64,000 bases of DNA from Cyclobacterium sp. 1_MG-2023 (GTDB taxonomy: Bacteria > Bacteroidota > Bacteroidia > Cytophagales > Cyclobacteriaceae). Each line of letters begins with the position of its first letter. Position 1 is the first letter of the stretch. Position numbers and translations under genes: made by a program. This document shows positions 27,013-35,052 of this stretch, piece after piece. The stretch spans positions 1 through 64,000 of the forward strand of contig NZ_JAUOPC010000016.1 in NCBI RefSeq assembly GCF_030546805.1, in the 5' to 3' direction. The notes beneath the pieces were generated by a model that was not told the DNA's origin, did no database searches, and was given only the letters and a program-made list of their open reading frames with translations.

Positions 27013-27245
27013 CCCACATTTATGATTAGGATCGCAAAAGGCATTATGCTGGTCATAATATGTTGTGACATCAGGGCATTTCTCTTTGTTCGTTATTCTT
27101 TGCAAAACCTCAGAATTTTGCTGCTATCACTCTCAAACTCCACCAGATTTTCCTAGGTCAAAATCGAGCTACCATCGTTAGATGAACGACCTCTCAATTA
27201 GGATGGCCCGGCCACCTAATGTCATAAGAATACATAAAGAGATCA
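27013..27245. other. Degenerate DNA between deacylase remnant and esterase gene
   Basis: No intact ORF. Minus-strand frames read short stretches interrupted by stops (for example ENLVEFESDSSKI). It is probably decayed coding sequence of the second PUL, but I could not identify the family. Confidence 0.4.
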
Positions 27246-28502
27246 CTATTTCTTTAAAGCCTCTTTTAGCCAAGGAACCGCGATCTCCGATTTAAAATAA
27301 TGATTCGGCGCATCAACATTTGCAAATTTAAAAAACTCTTCCTTGCTCAGTCCCTCCGGTATGCTACCTTCAGTCAGCCTGTCTTTTCTATACTTTTCGT
27401 AGTAGGTAAAAACAAAATTCTTTTCTGCTCCGCTAATTTCGTAAGCTTTCCTGACTGCATGCAAGTCCACTGTAACACCACCTTCAGTGATAATCAGCGA
27501 ACGAGGTGCCAAACTTGCAAGTAAGTCTGCATAGTCAAACCATTTCCATATTCCTGGAACACTATGACCCAACCAGTTTGCCACTGGACGGAGGCCTTTA
27601 CTATCAGGTTTTGTTTCGGAAATTGACCTCCTTAAGGAGTTGCTCAAAAAATCATTGAAGACAATAGCCTTAATATCGGGATTCAGGACCGCTAACATCA
27701 TAACAGGTTCTGTCCCCAGGGAATGTCCACTTAGTGCAATTCGATTCCGATCAATCAGGTTTAATCCTCTCATCCAATTTAAGATATGGTTTCCATTGAA
27801 GGAAGAAAAACCCATATAATGCCAACCCATATCAATCAGGTATCGCGACATCGTATTTCGTTCGAAATTTGGCGCAGACCCGAACCTTTCCAGGTCAGAA
27901 ACTTCAGCGACACCTGGGTTGTCAATGGCAATTGCTAAAATTCCGTTCTGAGCATAAAATTTTGCCATATGGTTTTTTTCGGCATGTCGCGGAACAGCAT
28001 AGTTTGGTTCCAATTCAGGCTCCCCTGCAAGGTTCTCCTTACTCCTGTTAGAGCCTGGATAGCATAAGACTGCCGGCGCGGGATTACCTGAAGATGTTCC
28101 AACGGGAACTAGCATCAGAATCGGCACGACACTGCCTGGTTGCGGATAAATTTCCCATTTTTCCAATGTGTAGCCGTCGCGTGCTTCACTTGATATCCGT
28201 TTCGGGGATGGCTGCTCCGGTACTGTAGGAAAGGCCATCAGTTCCTCTAACTTAGTTTGTACCCGCGTCTTCCACTCTCGAAGTTCCCGCTTTGAAAATG
28301 TTTCATCAAAGGCCAATCCTGGTTTTAAACTTCTCATGTGATGCTGTACAACCCCTCTGGTACTCATATACCTCCCATCCGGCCTGGCTGATTTGATCAC
28401 CTTAAAATCTTCAGGATCAAATTCATTTTCCTGGGCCGACACGGGTGCCAGAAAAGAAAACAATAACAATAACGATAATGGAATTCTATATAGTTTGTTC
28501 AT
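27246..28502 (-). CDS. Secreted alpha/beta hydrolase (acetylxylan esterase-like)
   Basis: About 418 residues from the ATG at 28502, which opens a signal peptide (MNKLYRIPLSLLLLFSFL, cleavage near SAQ); an ATG at 28514 adds four residues. Alpha/beta hydrolase fold with nucleophile Ser in LSGHSLGTEP and a candidate catalytic His in DAPNHYF at the C terminus; the oxyanion strand region reads PAVLCYPGSNRS. Related proteins occur as esterases in PULs. It sits between decayed SusCD and a decayed deacylase, so it appears to be a surviving gene of an otherwise degraded second PUL. Confidence 0.85.
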   Translation of the reverse strand: MNKLYRIPLSLLLLFSFLAPVSAQENEFDPEDFKVIKSARPDGRYMSTRGVVQHHMRSLKPGLAFDETFSKRELREWKTRVQTKLEELMAFPTVPEQPSPKRISSEARDGYTLEKWEIYPQPGSVVPILMLVPVGTSSGNPAPAVLCYPGSNRSKENLAGEPELEPNYAVPRHAEKNHMAKFYAQNGILAIAIDNPGVAEVSDLERFGSAPNFERNTMSRYLIDMGWHYMGFSSFNGNHILNWMRGLNLIDRNRIALSGHSLGTEPVMMLAVLNPDIKAIVFNDFLSNSLRRSISETKPDSKGLRPVANWLGHSVPGIWKWFDYADLLASLAPRSLIITEGGVTVDLHAVRKAYEISGAEKNFVFTYYEKYRKDRLTEGSIPEGLSKEEFFKFANVDAPNHYFKSEIAVPWLKEALKK

Positions 28503-28518
28503 AATTTCAAACATTAAA

Positions 28519-29011
28519 TTAATAACCTGGAGTTTGCTTCAGCGCCTGATTGCGCGTCAGTGTACCGATATCAATTGGCCAGTACAATTTATAATTCCCC
28601 TTTGCTGTTGTTTGCTTAAATACCTACCCCTTTTCGAATCGTCTAAGATCATCCCACCGCTTTCCTTCACCTAGGAATTCAAATAGTCATTCATCGAGTA
28701 AAACTTCATCAATCCCCCTATCATCACCAACTTTATCGGGATATCCATAGACGTTTCCGACAAAGTTACCCCCTTAAGCCCTTTCCCGAATCAGATTTAT
28801 TTCGGTAGTGGGGTCTTCTCCTAGAAAGCTTTTAGCCTCTACCAATAGCAGAATCAAGTCAGCATACCGGTAAATAGGAAAATCGTCGACAAATTTTCTA
28901 TTTCCGCCGTCAAACGTACCACTGTACTTCTTTAAGCAACACCCTGATCAAACATAATCGCCATTCCCTTGATTGTACACGTAATGAATAGAATAAAATT
29001 TACGCGAATCT
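28519..29011 (-). pseudogene. SusD remnant (C-terminal part)
   Basis: Minus-strand frames give DEDSRK, then FVDDFPIYRYADLILLLVEAKS, then GKRWDDLRRFEKG and YWPIDIGTL ending PGY-stop. In that order they match SusD of 21249 (DEDSRK, FLDDIVIYRYAELLLLIAEAKN, GKRWWDLIRFDKA, VWPITLETI, PGYEQ). Several stop codons and frameshifts interrupt it and the N-terminal half is absent. Confidence 0.88.
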
Positions 29012-29459
29012 TCATCATCAAAAATAATGGTCTTAGAAGGATCAACCGGATCAGGCATGCATTGCCATCCTTCACTCAGTTTGTATTCGTTTTCAGGGGT
29101 GAGATATTGCGTGGTATAGGCAGTATTATTGGTAAGATCATTCCCAATACCATAGCCAATAGCACCATCCAATTGAGCAAGCCGAGTTGGCGATTTCTCA
29201 CCTGTCGCAGCAATCCCTAACCTAGAATAGTAGATATAATCTCTCGCAGAAAGCAGATCATATTTTTCTCTTACCTGTGAGTATCACCTGGCTTGGTCCC
29301 TGAAGCCGTTCCTACGCAGATAATGTTAACCCCGGGAATAGTTGTTCCATCCTCTTTAGAATAAAACGCCCCTCTCACGTTCTGGGTTTGTACCCAAGTC
29401 TTCTCAAGAGAGAAGGATACTAACAGCAACACTATAAAAACGTATTGCCACCACTGCAT
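29012..29459 (-). pseudogene. SusC remnant with internal deletions
   Basis: Starts as the intact SusC does (signal peptide, then YSKEDGTTIPGVNII) and jumps after GTASGT to KPGDTH, which matches SusC about 180 residues further on. It continues through REKYDLLSARDYIYYSRLG and GYGIGNDLTNNTAYTTQYL to KTIIFDDEDS, where it runs into SusD sequence. The barrel is lost. Residual identity to the intact gene looks around 80%, so this is not a very recent copy. Confidence 0.9.
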
Positions 29460-30154
29460 GTAGAGTTTCTCAATCCTATTTATTTTATTTTATACTTTGA
29501 ATTGAAAATAATCAATTATTACCTACTTATTATCAGTAGGCACAGTATTAATAAATATGTATTATTTATTCAAATATAATAAAAAATTACTTTCCTCAAA
29601 ATCCAGTCATCCAAAACTAAGGAGACCACACACCATTATTACCACTTCAAAATAATATTTTGAAATAAATGTGATCATTACGATAATAATTTAAATCTTA
29701 AACAAGTAGATAAGTTAAATATCCTGAACATACAACTTTAAACCAATTGCTATAAGAAATCCTTAAACGTGGATTCAATTTTATCCCACTTTTATTACCT
29801 GTATTTCATCAGACTTATTTGACCAGCGTATCCCGCAATGATATTAAAAACCCGATAAATCCGAAATGAAGCATTACCAATTACCTAAAGTACTTAAAAT
29901 CAATATTATTAAAAAATCAAGTCATACAACATCGTTTGAAATAGCGCAAACCCCATCTGCACCTAGGCTTAACAAAAGCTTTCTGTAAATTTTATGTAGT
30001 ATATATACCCTTTAAACTATTTTTTTTTGTAAATTTATCATGATTGTTCTCGACAACTCGTTAAGGCCAGAGAAATAAGCAGCATTTTCCAAAATTCCGG
30101 CCATGTCTTTTTAGAGCTAACCATCCCTCAAAGGATCAGTTTAATAATACTTAT
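29460..30154. other. Divergent intergenic region between SusC remnant and FadR regulator
   Basis: About 700 bp of AT-rich DNA without a gene. The left end repeats the susC promoter region (CAAATATA at 29571-29578; ATTCAAATATAAT and CTCAAAATCCAGTCATCCAA words). A TATGTAGTATATATA word lies at 29993-30007. Confidence 0.65.
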
Positions 30155-30162
30155 TATATTTG
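30155..30162 (+). promoter_or_regulatory. -7 box of the FadR-type regulator gene
   Basis: TATATTTG matches TAnnTTTG. A TTG start codon read at 30160 would lie inside this box, so translation more likely begins downstream, at the GTG at 30190. Confidence 0.65.
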
Positions 30163-30189
30163 CAACATTCGGAAAACAAAAACACACAA

Positions 30190-30891
30190 GTGAGTACATT
30201 CAATGTCAAACCCAAACCCGTTCTAGACACTACCCTCTCTTTGGTAGACAGGGTAGAACAAAATCTAAGAGAGTACTTTGCAGAAGCCAATCTCCAGCCC
30301 GGCGATGCCATTCCAAAAGAATCGGAATTGGCCTTATCTATGGGGGTAAGTAGAACTGCTTTAAGAGAAGCACTCTCTAGACTTAGAACATTGGGTTTAA
30401 TAGAATCCAAAAGGAACAGGGGCATCATTTTAACGCAACCGGATATTTTAGGGAGTTTTGAACGGGTGCTTAACCCAATGCTATTGGACAGTGCCACTTT
30501 ACAAGACATCTTTGAATTACGACTTGTCCTAGAAATGGGCATCACAGATTTTCTATTTATTAGAAAGACCAAAGAGAACTTGGAAAAGCTTGAACTTCTT
30601 GTAACCAAAGAAGAAGAAACAAAGGATAAGTTTCTAAAAAACAGGTATGATGTAGAATTTCACTCCATGTTATATGAAATATCGGGAAATCAAACTTTAT
30701 TGCGGTTTCAAAAAATGTTATTGCCAATATTCAACTTGGTTCATAGCGGGCAAATCATTAGTAAATCCGAAGTTAAAAATGCCGTCACTCATCGTGATTT
30801 GTTGACTGAACTACAAAAGGGATCACCAGCCGCATTTAGAGAAAAAATGAGTGCCCATTTGAAAGTCTATCTTGATAAAGTAGACGAATAA
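30190..30891 (+). CDS. FadR-subfamily GntR transcriptional regulator
   Basis: About 233 residues from the GTG at 30190; a TTG ten codons upstream is also open but falls inside the apparent -7 box. The N-terminal winged helix-turn-helix reads LSLVDRVEQNLREYF...KESELALSMGVSRTALREALSRLRTLGLIESKRNRG. The C-terminal all-helical FCD ligand domain includes ELRLVLEMGI and FHSMLYEISGN, with metal-site Asp/His candidates (DVEFHSML, THRDLL). Such regulators sense sugar acids or organic acids. It is read divergently from SusC-type DNA and convergently with the FAH gene, so it could control either. A broken paralogue lies at 26688. Confidence 0.9.
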   Translation: MSTFNVKPKPVLDTTLSLVDRVEQNLREYFAEANLQPGDAIPKESELALSMGVSRTALREALSRLRTLGLIESKRNRGIILTQPDILGSFERVLNPMLLDSATLQDIFELRLVLEMGITDFLFIRKTKENLEKLELLVTKEEETKDKFLKNRYDVEFHSMLYEISGNQTLLRFQKMLLPIFNLVHSGQIISKSEVKNAVTHRDLLTELQKGSPAAFREKMSAHLKVYLDKVDE

Positions 30892-30897
30892 AAATAA

Positions 30898-30931
30898 AAA
30901 AACGGACAGAAAATTAATTCCGTCCGTTTTT
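30898..30931. terminator. Bidirectional terminator between FadR regulator and FAH gene
   Basis: AAAAACGGAC pairs with GTCCGTTTTT around a 14-base loop, with A and T tracts on both sides. It serves the two convergent genes. Confidence 0.85.
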
Positions 30932-30951
30932 CTCCTTACTTATTATTTCAC

Positions 30952-31812
30952 TTAGTCTTGGTAGTCTTCAGCAACTTGCTTGGATACTCCTAAGCCATCA
31001 ATTCCTAATTCCACAACATCTCCCGCTTTCAAATATCTTGGCGGCTTCAATCCCATACCCACTCCCGCAGGAGTTCCTGTACTAATGATATCACCCGGCA
31101 GCAAACTCATGTATTGACTGATATGGCTCACCAATTGAGGAATATTAAAAACCAAGTCTGAGGTATTGCTGTCCTGCAACATTTCCCCATTCACTTTTAA
31201 CCATAACCTTAAATTATGCGGGTCAGCAATCTCATCTTTGCTCACAAGGTTTGGCCCAAGAGGAGCAAAAGAATCTGCACTTTTCCCTTTCAACCATTGA
31301 CCTCCATGTCTTAGCTGAAAGTCTCTCTCACTGACATCATTGTGAACCACATAACCAAATACATGATCCATGGCATCTTCTTCAGAAACATAATTGGCTT
31401 TTTTACCAATTACTATTGCCAGTTCCACTTCCCAGTCGGTAGCATTTGAATTTTTTGGTATTACAATAGGATCAAAGGGACCCGAAAGCGCAGAAGTAGC
31501 CTTCATAAACAATACAGGTTGTTCAGGAACTGCCATACCACTTTCTTTGGCGTGTAAGGAGTAATTTAAGCCTACACAAATGATTTTTGAAGGAAATGGG
31601 ACCGGAGATCCTAATCTGGCATCGGCAGAAATCTCAGGGCAATCCGTAGCATTTGCTTCCAGCCATTCTTCCAGTGCTTTAAGTTTACTCTCATCCCCTA
31701 AGAAGTCAGCCGTCCAGTCTGAACCAAAAGCTGAGCAATCAATTTTCTTTCCTTCTGAGGTTATCACTCCGGGCTTCTCCTGACCCACATTTCCAAATCT
31801 TATTAATTTCAT
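30952..31812 (-). CDS. Fumarylacetoacetate hydrolase family protein (2,4-diketo-3-deoxy-sugar-acid hydrolase-like)
   Basis: A 286-residue FAH protein. The C-terminal barrel begins at IICVGLNYSLHAKES; acidic metal ligands are in DWEVELAIVIG; and the later SERDFQLRHGGQWLKGKS and STGTPAGVG blocks are typical. Homologues of this length hydrolyse 2,4-diketo-3-deoxy-L-rhamnonate or -fuconate in the non-phosphorylative L-fucose/L-rhamnose route; many are labelled ureidoglycolate lyase. The neighbouring SDR supports the sugar-acid role. Confidence 0.88.
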   Translation of the reverse strand: MKLIRFGNVGQEKPGVITSEGKKIDCSAFGSDWTADFLGDESKLKALEEWLEANATDCPEISADARLGSPVPFPSKIICVGLNYSLHAKESGMAVPEQPVLFMKATSALSGPFDPIVIPKNSNATDWEVELAIVIGKKANYVSEEDAMDHVFGYVVHNDVSERDFQLRHGGQWLKGKSADSFAPLGPNLVSKDEIADPHNLRLWLKVNGEMLQDSNTSDLVFNIPQLVSHISQYMSLLPGDIISTGTPAGVGMGLKPPRYLKAGDVVELGIDGLGVSKQVAEDYQD

Positions 31813-31835
31813 CTTTTTATAATAGTTTTAAGTAA

Positions 31836-32594
31836 TTACATTTTTAAGTTAGAAAACCCTCCATCTACCAGATAATCAGCACCAGTCAAGAACTTAGCCT
31901 CATCAGATGCAAGAAAATAGGCCATGTTGGCTACTTCTTCAGGTTTTGCCATTCTGCCAATTGGTTGAGTAGCTGCAAGTTGCTCAAACATTTCCTTCTC
32001 CTTACCCGGATAGGTTTTAGAAATATAATTGTCTACAAAAGGTGTGTGCACCCTTGCAGGGGAGATTGCATTGCAGCGGATATTATCTTTTATATAATCC
32101 CTTGCTATGGTAAGGGTCATATTGAGCACTGCACCTTTACTCATTGAATAAGCGAAACGGTCAGGAATACCGACTGTCGCCGCAATGGAGGCCATATTGA
32201 TAATTACACCCCCCCCATTGGCTTTCATCCTGCCAATCACAGCCTTGGAGCAGTGAAAAACACCTTTAATATTTACAGCATATAGACGGTCCAAGTCTGC
32301 GCCCTCCGTAGATTCAAGATCACCAATATGGGATACCCCCGCATTGTTGATCAAAACATCAATCTCGCCTGAAATTGAATCAATAACTGCTGTAACCTGA
32401 GATTGATTGGAAACATCTGTTTGTTTAAAAAAAACATCATATCCTTTCTCTTTCAACTCACCGGCTACTTCTTCTCCATTTTCTTTATTAAAATCCAATA
32501 CATAGACACTGGCACCTGAAGCAGCAAACTTCTCTACTATTGCCAAACCTATTCCACTGGCCCCACCTGTGACCAAAACGTTTTTTCCCTTCAT
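31836..32594 (-). CDS. SDR oxidoreductase (2-keto-3-deoxy-sugar-acid dehydrogenase-like)
   Basis: A 252-residue classical SDR: TGGASGIG cofactor motif, NNAG, catalytic Ser in NMASIAA and the YxxxK motif in YSMSKGAVL. It resembles 2-keto-3-deoxy-L-fuconate dehydrogenase, which makes the diketo substrate for the FAH enzyme 23 bp downstream. The pairing makes that step likely but not proven. It probably shares an operon with the PIG-L gene upstream. Confidence 0.88.
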   Translation of the reverse strand: MKGKNVLVTGGASGIGLAIVEKFAASGASVYVLDFNKENGEEVAGELKEKGYDVFFKQTDVSNQSQVTAVIDSISGEIDVLINNAGVSHIGDLESTEGADLDRLYAVNIKGVFHCSKAVIGRMKANGGGVIINMASIAATVGIPDRFAYSMSKGAVLNMTLTIARDYIKDNIRCNAISPARVHTPFVDNYISKTYPGKEKEMFEQLAATQPIGRMAKPEEVANMAYFLASDEAKFLTGADYLVDGGFSNLKM

Positions 32595-32640
32595 TTATAG
32601 TAAAATATTATATCTTTTAATTGATCAATTCACCCTTGGT

Positions 32641-33516
32641 CTAATTTCCTAACATGGGAAATAGCCGTTTTAATTCTTCTTCTGAAGGCTGGGTCCCGTA
32701 TTCACAAACTTCAAAGGCCTCTGCATACGCCACTTGAGCCGCCTTAGTAGCCCCATACCATTTCACCAAACTTTCCCTTACAGCAGCATTAATCCTTCCA
32801 CCTCTTTTTTCTTTCAACCAAGCAATCCTTTCTGCTTTACCTTCGGGCACCTCATCTGCATACCCTCCAATCCAAGGCAACCACTCATAAAACTGAGACT
32901 CATGTGCGTCCAGTCCATGAATTTTTTTATCAATTACAGGAGTGATATCGATCGCTATATGCGGTTCGAAAGGATTTGGTTTTTGAAAATGATCTTGAAA
33001 ATACAAAAACACCGGATTTTTGCTTAGCGGAGGAGTGTCAGCAGCCACATTTGGTACGCCCACCATATAGGCTGCATCCTGTACCAATACACCGGTATAG
33101 CGATGGTCAGGGTGGTAGTCGTTAGGTCTTGGAGCAATGACTACATCGGCATCCCACTCTCTAATTTTACGAATAAGCTGAAGTCTAATTTCCAGTGTTG
33201 GCAACAATTCTCCATCGTGATTGTCCAATACATCATAAACTACCCCCAGTCTTTTTGCCACTTCTTTGGTTTCTGCAATACGCCTTTTGGCTAGCATGCC
33301 ACCGCCCTCTTCCATATGACCGGCATCACCGTTGGTGACAGAAACAAACTTTACCTGATGCCCCATCTCCACGAAAAGAGCTGCTGTGCCACCACTTTTT
33401 ATATCACAATCATCAGGATGAGCACCGATCATGATGATTTTTAAAGGCGTTTCCTGGGCTCCTACTTTAGAAACCGCGAAAAGACAAAATAAAATTGCAA
33501 TAAAACTTGATTTCAT
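32641..33516 (-). CDS. Secreted PIG-L family deacetylase
   Basis: About 291 residues from the ATG at 33516, chosen because it opens a signal peptide (MKSSFIAILFCLFAVSKVGAQ); an ATG at 33561 adds 15 residues. The zinc motif AHPDDCD and the later PDHRYTG supply the Asp/His ligands of the LmbE/PIG-L fold. Family members remove N-acetyl groups from GlcNAc-containing molecules. Exported PIG-L proteins are common in Bacteroidota glycan loci. Substrate unknown. Confidence 0.9.
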   Translation of the reverse strand: MKSSFIAILFCLFAVSKVGAQETPLKIIMIGAHPDDCDIKSGGTAALFVEMGHQVKFVSVTNGDAGHMEEGGGMLAKRRIAETKEVAKRLGVVYDVLDNHDGELLPTLEIRLQLIRKIREWDADVVIAPRPNDYHPDHRYTGVLVQDAAYMVGVPNVAADTPPLSKNPVFLYFQDHFQKPNPFEPHIAIDITPVIDKKIHGLDAHESQFYEWLPWIGGYADEVPEGKAERIAWLKEKRGGRINAAVRESLVKWYGATKAAQVAYAEAFEVCEYGTQPSEEELKRLFPMLGN

Positions 33517-33632
33517 AATCAATATTTCTGTGGTTAAAATTTCAAAGTTGAAGATAGGCATTTAGGGCTGTTTTGCCAATCCGTCCATCCAAATTATCAG
33601 TCATTTGCCCCCCTAACTCAGAACTTATTCCT

Positions 33633-33640
33633 TATCTTTG
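33633..33640 (+). promoter_or_regulatory. serS promoter -7 box
   Basis: TATCTTTG matches TAnnTTTG 40 bp before the serS ATG. A TTTGC word at 33604 is a possible but loosely spaced -33 element. Confidence 0.55.
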
Positions 33641-33679
33641 CATCCTAAAATTTAAACTTGCAAATCAAAGTATCAGTAT

Positions 33680-34957
33680 ATGCTTCAGGTAAATGAAATA
33701 AGAGCAAACTTTGCGCATGCTTGCGAAAGGCTTAACGCCAGGAATATTGAAAATCCTGAAGAATTGCTCGGGAATGTTTTAAAATTAGAAGACCTAAGAA
33801 AACAAATCCAACTCGACAGAGACAATCTTCAGGCTGAATCCAACGCTATTTCTAAGCAAATCGGCCAATTAATGAAGTCTGGAAACAGAGAAGAGGCAAA
33901 TAAGATAAAGGAGAGAACTTCTGAGATAAAACAACAGGTAAAAACGCTGGAAGAGCGATATTCCCAGACAGAGAAAGAACTTACCCAAATTCTTTATACC
34001 ATTCCCAATATTCCTCATGCATCTGTTCCTGCCGGCAACTCAGATACAGATAATGAGGTAGTACTGGAAAATGGTACCATACCTAGCCTGGAAGACAGCA
34101 ATAAAAGCCCTCATTGGGATTTGATAAAAAAATACGACATTGTTGATTTTGAATTAGGAGTCAAAATAACCGGTGCAGGATTCCCTGTTTATAAAGGCAA
34201 AGGTGCTAAATTACAAAGAGCATTAGTCAATTTTTTCTTGGATGAGGCAGAAAAAGCCGGTTATGCGGAAGTTCAACCTCCCATTTTGATCAATGAAGAA
34301 AGTGGCTATGCCACCGGTCAGCTTCCTGACAAAGAAGGCCAAATGTACTTTGCCCAAGAAGATGGGCTTTACCTCATCCCAACTGCAGAAGTTCCGATAA
34401 CAAATATGTACCGTGGATCCATCTTGCAAGAAGAGGAATTACCTATCAAAAACACCGGTTATACACCTTGCTTTAGGAGAGAGGCAGGAAGTTGGGGGGC
34501 TCATGTTAGGGGCCTGAACAGGCTTCATCAATTCGACAAAGTGGAAATTGTACAGATTACGCATCCGGACAACTCTTACAAGACCCTTGATGAGATGAGC
34601 CTTCATGTACAAAGTTTGCTTCAAAAACTCGAATTGCCATATAGGGTGCTAAGGCTTTGTGGGGGTGATTTAGGTTTTACTTCTGCCTTAACTTTTGACA
34701 TGGAAGTTTTTTCTGCAGCGCAGGAAAGGTGGCTAGAGGTTAGTTCTGTAAGTAACTTTGAAACCTATCAATCCAATCGTTTGAAGTTACGTTTTAAAAA
34801 TAAAGATAAAAAAACAGTGTTGGCGCATACGCTCAATGGAAGCGCCCTTGCTCTTCCTAGAATTATGGCCGCTATATTGGAAAACAACCAAGGGGAAGAA
34901 GGAATCAAAATGCCTAAAGTTTTGGTACCTTATTTAGGGTTTGACACCATAAAATAA
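33680..34957 (+). CDS. serS: Seryl-tRNA synthetase
   Basis: A 425-residue class II aminoacyl-tRNA synthetase charging tRNA-Ser. The N-terminal long antiparallel coiled coil (residues about 30-105) that grips the tRNA variable arm is evident. Motif 2 reads CFRREAGSWGAHVRGLNRLHQF, and motif 3 with the final Arg is near LNGSALALPRIMAAILENNQ. Length and order are normal. Monocistronic, with its own promoter and a bidirectional terminator. Confidence 0.97.
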   Translation: MLQVNEIRANFAHACERLNARNIENPEELLGNVLKLEDLRKQIQLDRDNLQAESNAISKQIGQLMKSGNREEANKIKERTSEIKQQVKTLEERYSQTEKELTQILYTIPNIPHASVPAGNSDTDNEVVLENGTIPSLEDSNKSPHWDLIKKYDIVDFELGVKITGAGFPVYKGKGAKLQRALVNFFLDEAEKAGYAEVQPPILINEESGYATGQLPDKEGQMYFAQEDGLYLIPTAEVPITNMYRGSILQEEELPIKNTGYTPCFRREAGSWGAHVRGLNRLHQFDKVEIVQITHPDNSYKTLDEMSLHVQSLLQKLELPYRVLRLCGGDLGFTSALTFDMEVFSAAQERWLEVSSVSNFETYQSNRLKLRFKNKDKKTVLAHTLNGSALALPRIMAAILENNQGEEGIKMPKVLVPYLGFDTIK

Positions 34958-34998
34958 ATCCTATGCCAATTTTTTTTCTGTTAAGATCTTTGAATTAA

Positions 34999-35031
34999 AA
35001 AAGGGCTTTCTTAATTCAAGAAAGCCCTTTT
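34999..35031. terminator. Bidirectional terminator between serS and DHDPS-like gene
   Basis: AAAAGGGCTTTCTT pairs perfectly with AAGAAAGCCCTTTT around AATTC, a 14-bp stem shared by convergent genes. Confidence 0.9.
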
Positions 35032-35052
35032 CACTGATTAATAGAGGGTTTG

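Noticed and set aside
28948-29172. Short minus-strand frame as a separate small gene
   Set aside because: It is a fragment of SusC running into SusD with no start or function of its own.
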